From Anaeramoeba flamelloides (taxonomy: Eukaryota; Metamonada; Anaeramoebidae), in contig JANTQA010000008.1 in the NCBI GenBank assembly GCA_027625915.1, positions 2,745,001 to 2,809,000 on the forward strand: a stretch of DNA of 64,000 nt, written 5' to 3'. The notes below the pieces were generated by a model. It had not been told where the DNA came from. It worked only from the letters and a program-made list of their open reading frames with translations, and did not search any database. Of this stretch, positions 35,301 through 43,578 are shown one piece after another (within the stretch, counting starts at the first letter, position 1; each line of letters begins with the position of its first letter). The translations under genes and the position numbers were made by a program.

Positions 35301-37079
35301 ATCAAAATTATTTCCAAAATGAATCTATAGCGTGGTTATTGTTATTTTTTCAACTGTTTTAAGCCTTGTCCAATTTTTGGAATTTAGTTTATCATTATCT
35401 TGATTAACAATTTTGTAATTTGAAATTTAAATGGAAGAAAATTTCATATCTTTCTTAATTGTTTTTTTCCCTTCTTCAATATTCTCCTTTATTTAGAATT
35501 GATATTTCATATAAAATTTACAGTTATCAAGGTTAATAATAAAAATTATTTCTCAAAAAAAAAAATATTTTCAATTTCAATTCAGATATTATTATTTTAT
35601 TACTAAAACAGAAATATATCTGATATGAAAATATTTTTATATTGATCTTTTCGAATATCAGTAATCGAAAGTTGAAATATTTTGAAATAGTAGATATTTT
35701 TGTCCAAATTTTATGATTTTGAGTGTGATTTTGATTTTTGTTTTATTTTTTGAATTGAATCATTTATCAAATCAAATTTATTTTTTTTTTTATTCTATTA
35801 AGAATATTAATAGTATTTCTTTATTTCTTAAAATTATGATTTTTTTTTTAATGTATTCGGCCATACCCAATTTAATAATCCTGGACACATTCCGAACCCA
35901 GAAGATCAACGAATTGAGGGCTAAGCTAGTTAGTGAGATGGGGAACCTCTCGCGAACACTTGGTGCTGAATACTTTTTTTTTCTTAAATTAAATTAAATA
36001 AAATTGATCATAAAAGAAAATCAAATAAAAAATAATTTAAAGTTATTTACAATACCACATTAAATTTCAAGATTAACTAATAATATTTCAAAAAACAATA
36101 AATTACAAACCATATATGTAATCAACAATTTATTAAAATTTCGCCCAAAATTATCCATATAATTGGCTATGATTTAATCCAAAATAAAATCTATATTGCT
36201 ATAAAAAAAAATTTTTTTTAACAAAATATAATAGACATATATATTCATCTCTAATCTTAGAACTTTAATAGATCAATAACATATTAACTTAAAGTTCAAT
36301 TTTGTTTTCTTTAAAAATTTAATGTATAAGCATTCAAGAAAAAATAAACACAATGTTATTAGTTTGAAACATCAGTTTACTAAGTTGCCAATTCTCATTT
36401 AACAACAATTATAATTATTTAGTTTAAATATTTTGGTCTATATATAAATAATAACTTATCTTTAATTTAAATACAATTCTCCAAATATCCTTAAATAAAA
36501 TCTCAAAGTTTAGTTAAACTTTAATAAAATAATCTTAAACGCTGATAGTTTACAATTATTATTGTTTATAATTAATCATGAAATTGATGATTTTCTGTCT
36601 AAATTTCTGAAATGAAATTAAATTATAAGGACATATAGAGTGTAAATTATACGAATTCCTTAAAAATAATAAGAATAAGAATAAAAATCTTAAATTTTCC
36701 ATTTAAATTGATCTAAATAACTGTATTTTGCTGGTTTAGTTGAAAAAAATTGAAAATAAATTATTGAAAAATTAAAAATTTATTATTATTTAACTTATTT
36801 ATTTATCAATTATACAAAAAATCCTATTTCAAATAGACTAGAAAATATGCTGATATTGTAATTCTCAGAGGAGTATCAAACAGGGTTGCAATAGAATTAT
36901 TTGTTGAAAGGATAAAGGCAGAATTAAATTATAGAAATGGAAATACGAATAACAACCGACAGAACAACAACAAAAAAAATAATAAACTTCAAAGAAGAGG
37001 AAAACAGCGTAAAAAAGGTAAAAAATTCGAAACTATTGGCAGTACAAATTTTAATGATGAAGATAATGAAAAATTCTAA
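23034..37079 (+). CDS. UCK: Uridine (uridine-cytidine) kinase
   Basis: Phosphorylates uridine and cytidine to UMP and CMP in pyrimidine salvage; cytosolic in other eukaryotes. Exons are 23034-23145, 23490-23974 and 36837-37079, giving 279 residues and a TAA stop. The split P-loop GVCGG|SASGKT (34-44) is restored exactly by the first intron (344 bp, GTAAGT..AAG). It is followed by QDWFYR (64-69), YNFDNPLALD, the Walker-B-like VILIEGIL, FVDVDDDIRLARRIIRD and the lid RTLESVINQY. Exon 2 stops at FIAP before GTAAGA. The conserved continuation TRKYADIVILRG is found only at 36837, after a 12,862-bp intron and in matching phase 0. The tail beyond residue 235 is Asn/Lys-rich. The ATG at 23034 gives a normal short N-terminus; an in-frame upstream extension looks untranslated. 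Confidence 0.93.
24088..24291 (+). other. Possible alternative terminal exon of uridine kinase
   Basis: A good acceptor (AACACTTTTTAG) ends at 24087, only 113 bp after the exon 2 donor. It would add 67 in-frame codons (IEDFITFKAVKNTYPENKK, ending NIVLVS) before a TAA. The resulting protein would lack the conserved C-terminal ADI segment. The second half of the stretch is part of a dispersed repeat (related to 50414-50585), so it may be a transposon-derived decoy exon. No family match is recognised. Confidence 0.4.
24152..24815. repeat. Dispersed repeat with long palindrome
   Basis: From 24152 to about 24560 the sequence matches 50414-50800 (shared landmarks TTCAAAATAAAAAGC and GTTATAGAA.ACCTATA). 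Within it, 24413-24486 and 24729-24812 are inverted copies of each other (CTTGATGTTTCAAGTAAATT), enclosing a smaller inverted pair around TTTGAAACA and TGTTTCAAA. It is likely a foldback-type element. Confidence 0.55.
24972..25134. mobile_element. MITE, TACTGG family, copy 2
   Basis: The left end TACTGATATTTGAATGATAA and right end with AAAATACCAGTA are inverted arms sharing CACTTCCTTTTCC. It has the same family and nearly the same size as 18910-19081 and 54570-54741. Confidence 0.65.
27253..28203. mobile_element. ~950-bp insertion in first 5S unit
   Basis: In the second unit ...AAATATCAG runs straight into TAATAGAAAG (about 30,646). In the first unit these are separated by ~950 bp starting CAGTTATTGA and ending AAAATAACAG, with a possible 3-bp CAG duplication. 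The insert carries coding-like minus-strand pieces, listed separately. It may be a gene-capturing transposon or a retro-insertion; its class is unknown. Confidence 0.45.
27490..27800 (-). pseudogene. Antisense gene fragments inside the insertion
   Basis: On the minus strand, about 27793-27733 reads IKKRVAIEAIYHLKGVGKIQ after a TTGCTTAG acceptor-like site. About 27644-27485 reads FNGPKFYSLSGQSDNNDSPD, then PISDESLEQILKEIKIQKK. Both look like true protein sequence with an intron between them. The first is loosely reminiscent of a winged-helix recognition segment, but I would not assign it. No start is seen, so these are probably captured or decayed exons. Confidence 0.35.
28394..28514 (+). rRNA. 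5S ribosomal RNA, copy 1
   Basis: 121 nt beginning GTATTCGGCCATACC and ending GGTGCTGAATAC; the termini pair (GTATTC with GAATAC). The internal promoter regions are visible: GGGCTAAGC (A box) and GAGATGGGGAACC (C box). A run of nine T follows directly, a pol III terminator. The gene is identical to the two other copies, and about 90 bp of 5' flank is shared, so it is probably functional. It lies in the sense direction inside the uridine kinase intron. Confidence 0.96.
29883..30040. mobile_element. Short (~160 bp) element inserted in second 5S unit
   Basis: Comparison with the third unit (about 32,330) shows ~160 extra bp bracketed by ATAAACCAA on both sides, a likely 9-bp target duplication. 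The right half (TTTAGTCACTTCAAAAT ... CTTAATCCTTAGCAATAAA, with a small hairpin) recurs at about 712-808 and 55725-55830, showing that it is dispersed. Confidence 0.55.
30838..30958 (+). rRNA. 5S ribosomal RNA, copy 2
   Basis: The same 121-nt sequence as copy 1, with no difference seen by eye, again followed by a T-run. It lies 2,444 bp downstream of copy 1, with both upstream and downstream spacer homologous to copy 1. Confidence 0.96.
33180..34551 (+). mobile_element. 5'-truncated non-LTR retrotransposon (LINE)
   Basis: 1,372 bp flanked by the 16-bp target duplication AAGTATTAATTTTTTT (33164-33179 and 34552-34567); the first 5S unit (about 26,677) preserves the empty site. The reverse-transcriptase core is present: VTIDIQKCFDSIHH, YQGDPLSPLLFG and the catalytic MFADDLILLM, up to a TGA at 33751-33753. 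The frame resumes (LEIFDLTKTDFKDIDTWI) to about 33895, then shifts frame and reads on through ENSPSWKVQKYLKI to a Cys-Cys-His-Cys knuckle (YCEICKK ... DHFLWNC), stop at 34370. The endonuclease part is absent. A ~180-bp 3' UTR ends in an A-rich tail. One in-frame stop and one frameshift mean this copy is inactive. The terminal zinc knuckle suggests the R1/I/jockey side of the LINEs. Confidence 0.9.
34863..35391. mobile_element. Tc1-like MITE, copy A
   Basis: 529 bp with TIRs of about 25 bp: the left begins TAAACACCATTCCAAAAATT and the right, reverse-complemented, begins TAAACTAAATTCCAAAAATT. Comparison with the other 5S units shows a clean insertion into AAAACAAAATA..., so TA is the target site. 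It shares about 540 bp of homology with 51770-52318 and is non-coding. TA target and TIRs with TCCAAA suggest a Tc1/mariner-derived MITE. Confidence 0.75.
35853..35973 (+). rRNA. 5S ribosomal RNA, copy 3
   Basis: Same 121-nt sequence and T-run terminator as copies 1 and 2. The immediate 5' flank (TTCTATTAAGAATATTAATA and onward to the gene) is also the same, although the spacer further upstream has diverged. The gene lies 864 bp before the last exon of uridine kinase. Confidence 0.96.
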
Positions 37080-40000
37080 TTGTTTTTTATTGTTGAATAA
37101 CATTTTGATCATTTGCATCAATGGTATCCTTGGTTATTATTATTATTATTTATTCCATTTTTTTTTTTTTTTAGTTTTTACTTTTTTTTTGTGAGTGACT
37201 TATCTTATACTTATAAGTTTATTTTTTTTATTAAAAAAAAAAATAAATTAACATAATAAATTATTATTTTTTAAATTCGAATTCTCATTATTCTTTTTCT
37301 ATTTTTTCACTGATTTTTTGATTTTTTGATGTCAAGAAAAAGATATTTATTATAAACTATTTTATATTAGGGAATTGTTATTTTCCAGGGATTCATAAGC
37401 ATGAAGGATTGATATAATTTTCATAAAATGTAAAAAAAAAAAAGATTTAAAATGATATCGATATGATAATAAGATTATTTTCTTATTTATCTTTAATCCA
37501 TATTTTAATTATATTAAAAAGTTAAAATATTTAACATGAATAAAGTTTTCTGTATTTTTTATTGGTCTTGGCAAAAAATACTTAATTTATTTTTCGAAAA
37601 TTTTTTTTAAGTTTTTTTTTTTTGAATTTTTTAATTTTTAAATAAGTAATATTATAACAATAATAGTAATTCCAAATACATAACATTAATTTCTTAGCTA
37701 TCATAATTAAATAATAATGTGAGTAATTTAATAATAAATAAAAAAAATAGAATAAAATATATTAATGAGAAATATTCATTTTTTTGGGATCTAAAATTAT
37801 ATATATATATCGAAATTAAGAGAAATAAAACTATTTATATGTGTCAAAATTAAAAATTTAATTAAATAATTTTCTAAAAAAGAAATTCAATAAATGGAAA
37901 GTGCTTGTAAAAAAATTAAACAAATTAATTGTACATATTCGAATTACATTTATTATATTGGATTTAAAAAAATTAAAATTCTTTTCCGGGATAAAGAAAA
38001 TGACTCTAAATTTTAAAAAAATTAATAATAATAATAATTGTGATGAAAATATTATTTCAAAGATAATAAAATATTCTTCTTAACAAAGATAAATAATAGT
38101 TTTTATTTCTTTTTTTAAATTATATTATTAGTAAAAATTAGGAAAAAATTTTGGTTAATCCAATTTTTCAATATAAATTAATCTAAATCTTGGAAAATAA
38201 TTTTTGATCTATTGATCTCGTATTAAATAATAAGGTTTGATATATGTCATGATTTTAAAAATTCAAAAATTAAAAAATTGAAAAATGTTATAAAATATAA
38301 TAATTACTAATCTTGCTCAAACTTTTAGTCAAATAATTTTAAGTATTAAAAAAATACTTAATAAAAAAATTTCCAAATTTTATAATAAAAAAAAAAAATT
38401 ATTTTTTTTTAAATTTTAATTTATATCTTTTTTTATTTTTGAATTATTTCGAATCAAAAATATATATTGCTAATAAGGGGTTAATAATATACAAAATATA
38501 TTTTCTATCTGATATTATAATATCTAATGAAATGAATTTATATTTTATTGAACAAAAATTAATTTTATTTGGGTAGAAAGGGGTCAAGTTTATTTCCCAT
38601 TTAGAGTGGTTTCTAATCAGTAAAATTTGAAATATTTTTATGTTTAGGTATATTTTTTAAAATAAAACTAATTAAAAAAATTTTTTGGAGAAATTCTTGA
38701 TGGAAAAATAAAAAAATCACAATAACCAGAAAAATTTTAAAATGGTGATATTTTTCAAAATATTCTTTTAATTTATTTAACCATACAATTTTTAATATTT
38801 AAATTTTCTTTCTAATATAATTTTTTATAAATGATATAACTTGAAAAGATTTCATAAGAAAGTAAATTACAAATTTCATACCGAAGACAATTATTCTCTT
38901 TAAATTTCTCAGGTATTTATGTAAAAAGATATCTTTCCAAATCATTAATAGTGTTATCTGATTATTTTTCCTAAATTTGTAGATTGTGTACAACAAAAAA
39001 AAAGCATGATCAAATTTTTTGAAATTCTACCAAGAATTATTGATCGTTTGTTTTATGATAGCATAATTATATTACTTTGAGTTTTTCTATCTAAAGAACA
39101 CAATTTAAAATTAATGTCCTTCTTTTTGGAAAATTTTTCCAATTAATTGAAATAAAATATTTTATAGCTAAATGATAAATGAAAAAAAAATTGAAAAGTA
39201 AAAATAATTGATAACAAAAGTATTTCCCAATTCCAGGAAAAGTGAATTAGGATTGTTATTTTCACATGTTTTAAATGTTCAAAAAAACAATTGGAATTTA
39301 ATTTATCTAAATAAATATAAAAAAATAGATGGTGGATAAATATTAAAATAATTCAGTTTTTTTCTCTATAGGATAATTTCTTTAAATTGTTTCAAAGTAT
39401 AACAATACTTGAATTTTTCTTAAATTTTGAAATATTTTTTACTTCTTTTGATGTGATTTCCATAATTTTTATTTTTATTATGAGATATTGACATTTTTTT
39501 GAAAAATAAAGTAGTGTAAATAGCCTATGTTTGTTAAAATTTTAAACCTAAGAAAATTTTTTATCAATATATAAATATAGGCTGACTTTTGAGATAAAAG
39601 AAAAAAATAAATAGGAATATAACAGCAGATAAACCAGAAATATTATCACTAAATCAAAGTTAAAAAAAGAATTATGAAGATATTGAAGAATTAGTAGTAA
39701 TTATGGATAACAAAATAATCAGAAAAATATCATTTCTGAATTTTTACTAAAAAAATCATTTTATTTAAAAAATTCGTGAAATTGTAAGAAATTTTTGAAA
39801 CTTAATTTCGTATTGTCAATTAACGAAAACCCCGATTAATAAAGATCATTTTTTTATGAGATGTAAAAAAAAATCACAACTGTTTTGGAAATAGTTTCAG
39901 GGGTTTAAGAATCAAAATTGATTAAGTTTAATATTAATACCTATTAAATCAATTACAATGGTATTTATTTCAAAATCTGATAGAAATATTTCGAAAAAAA

Positions 40001-40731
40001 TGAAAAAAAAAATAACACTTTTTATTCGTGAAAACAATGTACTTCAATTTCAATAAAAAAACTGAAAATATGGAAAGGGTACAAAATGATATTTTAAACA
40101 ATCAAAAGCATTTATATCTTTTCCATTTTATTGGGAAATTTGTTGAGATAAAATAAGTTATGAAAACAATTTTTTTGATCAAAAAGAAAAATTTAAACAC
40201 CAATTTTCAAGCCAAAAAAATATCAGATAAAATTGAGATCAGAAATTTTACTATTTTTTATTTATACAATATAATACTAAGAAAAAAATTGAATTATTAA
40301 CAAGAATCAATAAACGGTAGTTAATGATTTTGGATGTTTAAATACTTTTTTGAAGATTGAGTTTAATAAATATATTTTAAATTAAATTTACCCAGCATTA
40401 TTGGAAATTACTTACTTTAACTCAAGATCTAACCTCTAAAAAGTCATATTTAAATCTGAGCCAGGTATGTATATACTTCCTTCCTATCTTCAAATACCGA
40501 ACCATGAAAAAACAAAAACAAGGTTTTGTTTTTAGTAATGGGTTAAGGGTGTCAACAGAGGTTATTTAACCACTTTATTAAAAGTTTACAATAAAAAAGA
40601 ATTATTTTTTATCAAAAGAAAACAAAAAAATCAATTTATCCAAAAAACGTTAGAATTTTGAGTTTATTTATAATCTCTAATTTGTGTTATTTTAAAATTT
40701 ACAAATTTTTTATTTTTTAATATTAAGCAAT
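37080..40731. other. AT-rich intergenic region
   Basis: No gene seen. The minus-strand frame at 38799-38996 (LLMIWKDIFLHKYLRNLKRI) has weak protein-like character but no start context or partner exons. A decayed relative of the Tc1-like MITE lies at 39005-39308. Confidence 0.5.
39005..39308. mobile_element. Decayed Tc1-like MITE relative
   Basis: The stretch TACCAAGAATTATTGATCG matches the centre of copies A and B (ATCAACAATTATTGATCA), and the end TTGTTATTTTCACATGTTTT ... CAATTGGAATTTAATTTATC matches their right terminus. The left end could not be placed. Confidence 0.4.
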
Positions 40732-42175
40732 TTATTTTTTTTTAAATTTTAAATTATTTATGGACAAATTTTTATTTTTATTTGAATTTGAATTTGTATT
40801 TATATTGATATTTATATCCTGTTCTTCGTTTTCTAATTGAATATTATATTTTGTAAATATGACATCTATAATGTTTGATAAATTTAAGATGGAATTTGGA
40901 TTCAATTGGAGAATCCAACTTTGAAAAAAAATTAGTTTTTTTGAATATAGCTTTGATTTTAGGGAATTTGTAATAATTTTAATTTCTTGAATAACCCTTA
41001 ATAGAGCATTTTTTCCTTTACTAAGAATTTTCGAAAGATCACTAATTATAAATATTGACCATTTTAGGAATCAAATAAAATCGAAGATTTGGCAACATTT
41101 TGGAGACAGTTATCTATTGCCTGTTGTGCACTTTTAAATACTGAATTTGAACCAATAACGCCACTAATTTCTAAAAAATGTTGTGAAATTTCTGATCGGG
41201 AATCTTTTGATAAGATTTCACAATTATATTTTCTTGTCAAATAGGCAGAGCAATAAATTAAATCAACCAAATTATATTTTAATAATTCAGAAGGCTTTTT
41301 ATTTGGTAATAATGTTTGGAGAGTAGGTATTTTCAGAAGAACCTGTTTTTCATTATTTCCTTTTGAGGCGCTGGATATTTGAAGATTAACAAGATGATAG
41401 TCTGGATCTATTTTTTGTTTTTTTTGTTTGTGAACTTGTCCTTGTTTTTGTTTTTTGTTTTTTATTGTTTGTTTTTGTTTTTGATCTTCTTGTAATTTTG
41501 ATTGTTGCTGTTCTTGTTTTTGTTCTCATTTGGATATTTTTTTTCTTGCTCGTTTTGGGAGACACTTCTTTAACCTCTGTATTAGAGCTCTTTTGTAAAG
41601 CCCACCACGGGGTATTTATTTGAATTGATGAAGATAAATTCTCACTCACAATGGATCGTTCAAAAACCTTTCTTTGGAGGGGTGATAATTTCTCAATTGT
41701 TATCTGCCCTTTTTCAAATAAAGATACAATTGTTTCGATGTCTATTTCTGAAAGTGGATTTTGATCACCTTTTTGTTTCTCTTTTTCATTTTCATTATCT
41801 TTTTCTTCTTCTTCTTCTTGATAGTTTATTAAAGAATATTTTGAATTTAGATCTTTGTTTAAAATTTGCTTTGTTTGATTACTTAATTTGGTTATTTTTT
41901 TGTTTTTGTTTTTTCCACGAATTGACAACTCAGTAGATATCTGTTCACGATAAAAGTGCTCAGTACAAACCAAATTGTGCTTTTTGTAACAACTTAACGA
42001 ACAGTATGCCATCAAGCAAGAAGGACAACAATATTTTGCTTGCATTTTTTTACATCTATTAAAAGATTTATTTACGGGAAAGACAATTGTTCAGAAAAAG
42101 AATAACACCCAAAATTAAAAAATCGAGAGAAAATAACCTTACTTACATTCCACATAGTCGATCTATTACTTCCAT
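40732..42175 (-). CDS. ZNHIT2: ZNHIT2-like zinc-finger HIT protein, two apparent frameshifts
   Basis: In other eukaryotes ZNHIT2 works with the R2TP/HSP90 machinery in U5 snRNP assembly. Exon 1 (42175-42147) codes MEVIDRLCGI. A 91-bp intron (GTAAGT..ATAG) and exon 2 (from 42055) complete the zf-HIT: LCGICKKMQAKYCCPSC, then YCSLSCYKKHNLVC, then TEHFYREQI. An acidic linker, a leucine-rich segment with the TPWW motif and a Lys/Gln-rich low-complexity region follow. The C-terminal domain continues as LVDLIYCSAYLTRKYN (about 41270) and SDLSKILSKGKNALLR (about 41000), ending in TAA at 40732. Two frame changes are needed: one nucleotide gained around 41505-41530 in an A-rich run, and one lost around 41065-41085. 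Both ends match family features, so sequencing error is as likely as a dying gene. Confidence 0.75.
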
Positions 42176-43453
42176 TTAAAAAACAAAAAAAAGATAAATC
42201 AAAAAATGAATTGACAAAGATTGGAATTTTGGATTCAATTTTAATGCTGTTTGTTCACAATTTGTTTTTTTGTCAAGAAAAGGTTGGTACAGTGAGTTTC
42301 TTCTTTTTAATGATTTGATCAGTAAAATAGGGACTTTTTTATAAAATCAAATAAAGTTATTCTCTCATTTTCAATTTTTAGTGTTTTCTCTTTTGGTAAT
42401 AATTCCTCTTATCTTTGAAATATTTCAAAAATAAATCAATATTTAAAGAGTTGTGATTTTTTTTATACCTTGTTGATTTTTATTTGGAGATTATTGTTAT
42501 TGTCTCTTTCTGAAAATTTATAATTCTTTGGATTTTTTTTATTTTTCAAAAAATAATTGTAATTTCTAAAAAGTTTTTAATCCAACTTAAAAATAAATTT
42601 AATAATTGAAATTAGAGTTCAACAAATGACTCAAAATGATGATCTTCCAAATTGAAAATAATTTTATATATCAAAAAGAATTATTTAAGATATTTATTTC
42701 TTCACAAAAAAAGTAGTATTTTTTGCATAGGTGAAAAGTAAAATATTGAGTGAATTTTTCTCTCTCCACAATTAGTACTATGGTAGTGCTAACTTCTCAT
42801 GGATTATTGATCACATTATTTTTTAAAATCAAAAAAAAAATATTTTGACTATTTTTTGATGACTTTCTCCGATTCCCTTAAAAATAATACCAATACTTTA
42901 CTTGAAAGGTCTTCACTGTTTGATTTTGTTTTCATTAGATATTTTTTGAAAATATCTTGGATCACTCTACATTTCATTTTTTTTAAATCACTTATAAATG
43001 TTTATTTGTTTGTATTTTTTTTCCAAAGATATCAAAAGTGAAAATTTTAAACCATCTTTGTTCAAATAAATCACTTTAAAATTTTCAACCAAATAGAAGT
43101 CAAAACAGTCCAAAAAGATGATCCTACCACAACTGTCAAAAATAAAACCAAAATCCAAAAGAAAAAAAAATGAAGTGCAAAAAAATGTTTTTTAAAACAG
43201 TTCAGGAAACAGTTAAACTAACAATTTCCAACTGTTGTCTCGATTATCAAACAACTTTTTTTTGTTCTTCATTTTTAATTTGACACAAAAAAAGAAAAAA
43301 AATAATCCATCTTAATTTTACTATTTGTTTCTTGGTTGTTCTTCGTCTTGTCTTGATTTTCACATTTTTTGGCTGAATTCAATAAAATACCTTATGGTAT
43401 TCACCACTCTCTTGCTCCTTCAATCTACATATTATTTTTTAACCACTCAAGAA
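42176..43453. other. Spacer upstream of the ZNHIT2-like gene
   Basis: No coding signal beyond short AT-rich frames. It should contain the promoter for the minus-strand gene starting at 42175. Confidence 0.5.
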
Positions 43454-43578
43454 CCAAAATTGGAGATATTTTTTCTTTTTGTCTTGAGAGAAATAGTAAT
43501 CTTGACGAGAGCTTTAGCTTGAGTGTAAAGATTACGATTTCTAGAGAGAAAGAAAAGAAAAAATATCTCCAATTTTGG
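43454..43578. repeat. 125-nt near-perfect palindrome
   Basis: Arms 43454-43507 and 43526-43578 are reverse complements with few mismatches (CCAAAATTGGAGATATTTTT at the left start). They enclose a loop of about 18 nt with GAGAGCTTTAGCTT. It could be a foldback MITE or the template of a long hairpin RNA. Sequence to the left (43325-43453) is GC-richer than the spacer but not clearly coding. Confidence 0.75.

Larger units (their letters stand above)
25390..36500 (+). repeat. 5S rDNA repeat units, three copies with insertions
   Basis: Three direct units of non-coding spacer plus 5S gene. Homologous landmarks (such as TTTTGGAAAAAAGAAAAA followed by CAAAACATTTTGATTTTTATG) occur at about 25.7, 29.75 and 32.2 kb, and the same unit-wide order is kept on to each 5S gene. 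The genes are 2,444 and 5,015 bp apart. The middle unit lacks an internal stretch that the other two share. The third is lengthened by a LINE and a MITE, and the first by a ~950-bp insert. Beyond 35,973 the spacer resumes and fades by about 36.5 kb. Confidence 0.8.
23975..36836 (+). other. 12,862-bp intron of uridine kinase hosting a 5S array
   Basis: The donor is GTAAGA at 23975 and the acceptor ends TTTCAAATAG at 36836. The ends are fixed by the family alignment (FIAP|TRKYADIVILRG). Inside are a competing exon (24088), palindromic repeats, a MITE, three 5S rRNA genes with spacers, a truncated LINE and a Tc1-like MITE. All known content other than the LINE reading frame is non-coding or broken. 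Confidence 0.88.

Noticed and set aside
35713-35997. A 94-codon plus-strand frame
   Set aside because: It runs through the third 5S rRNA gene. The RNA gene explains the sequence and the frame is accidental.
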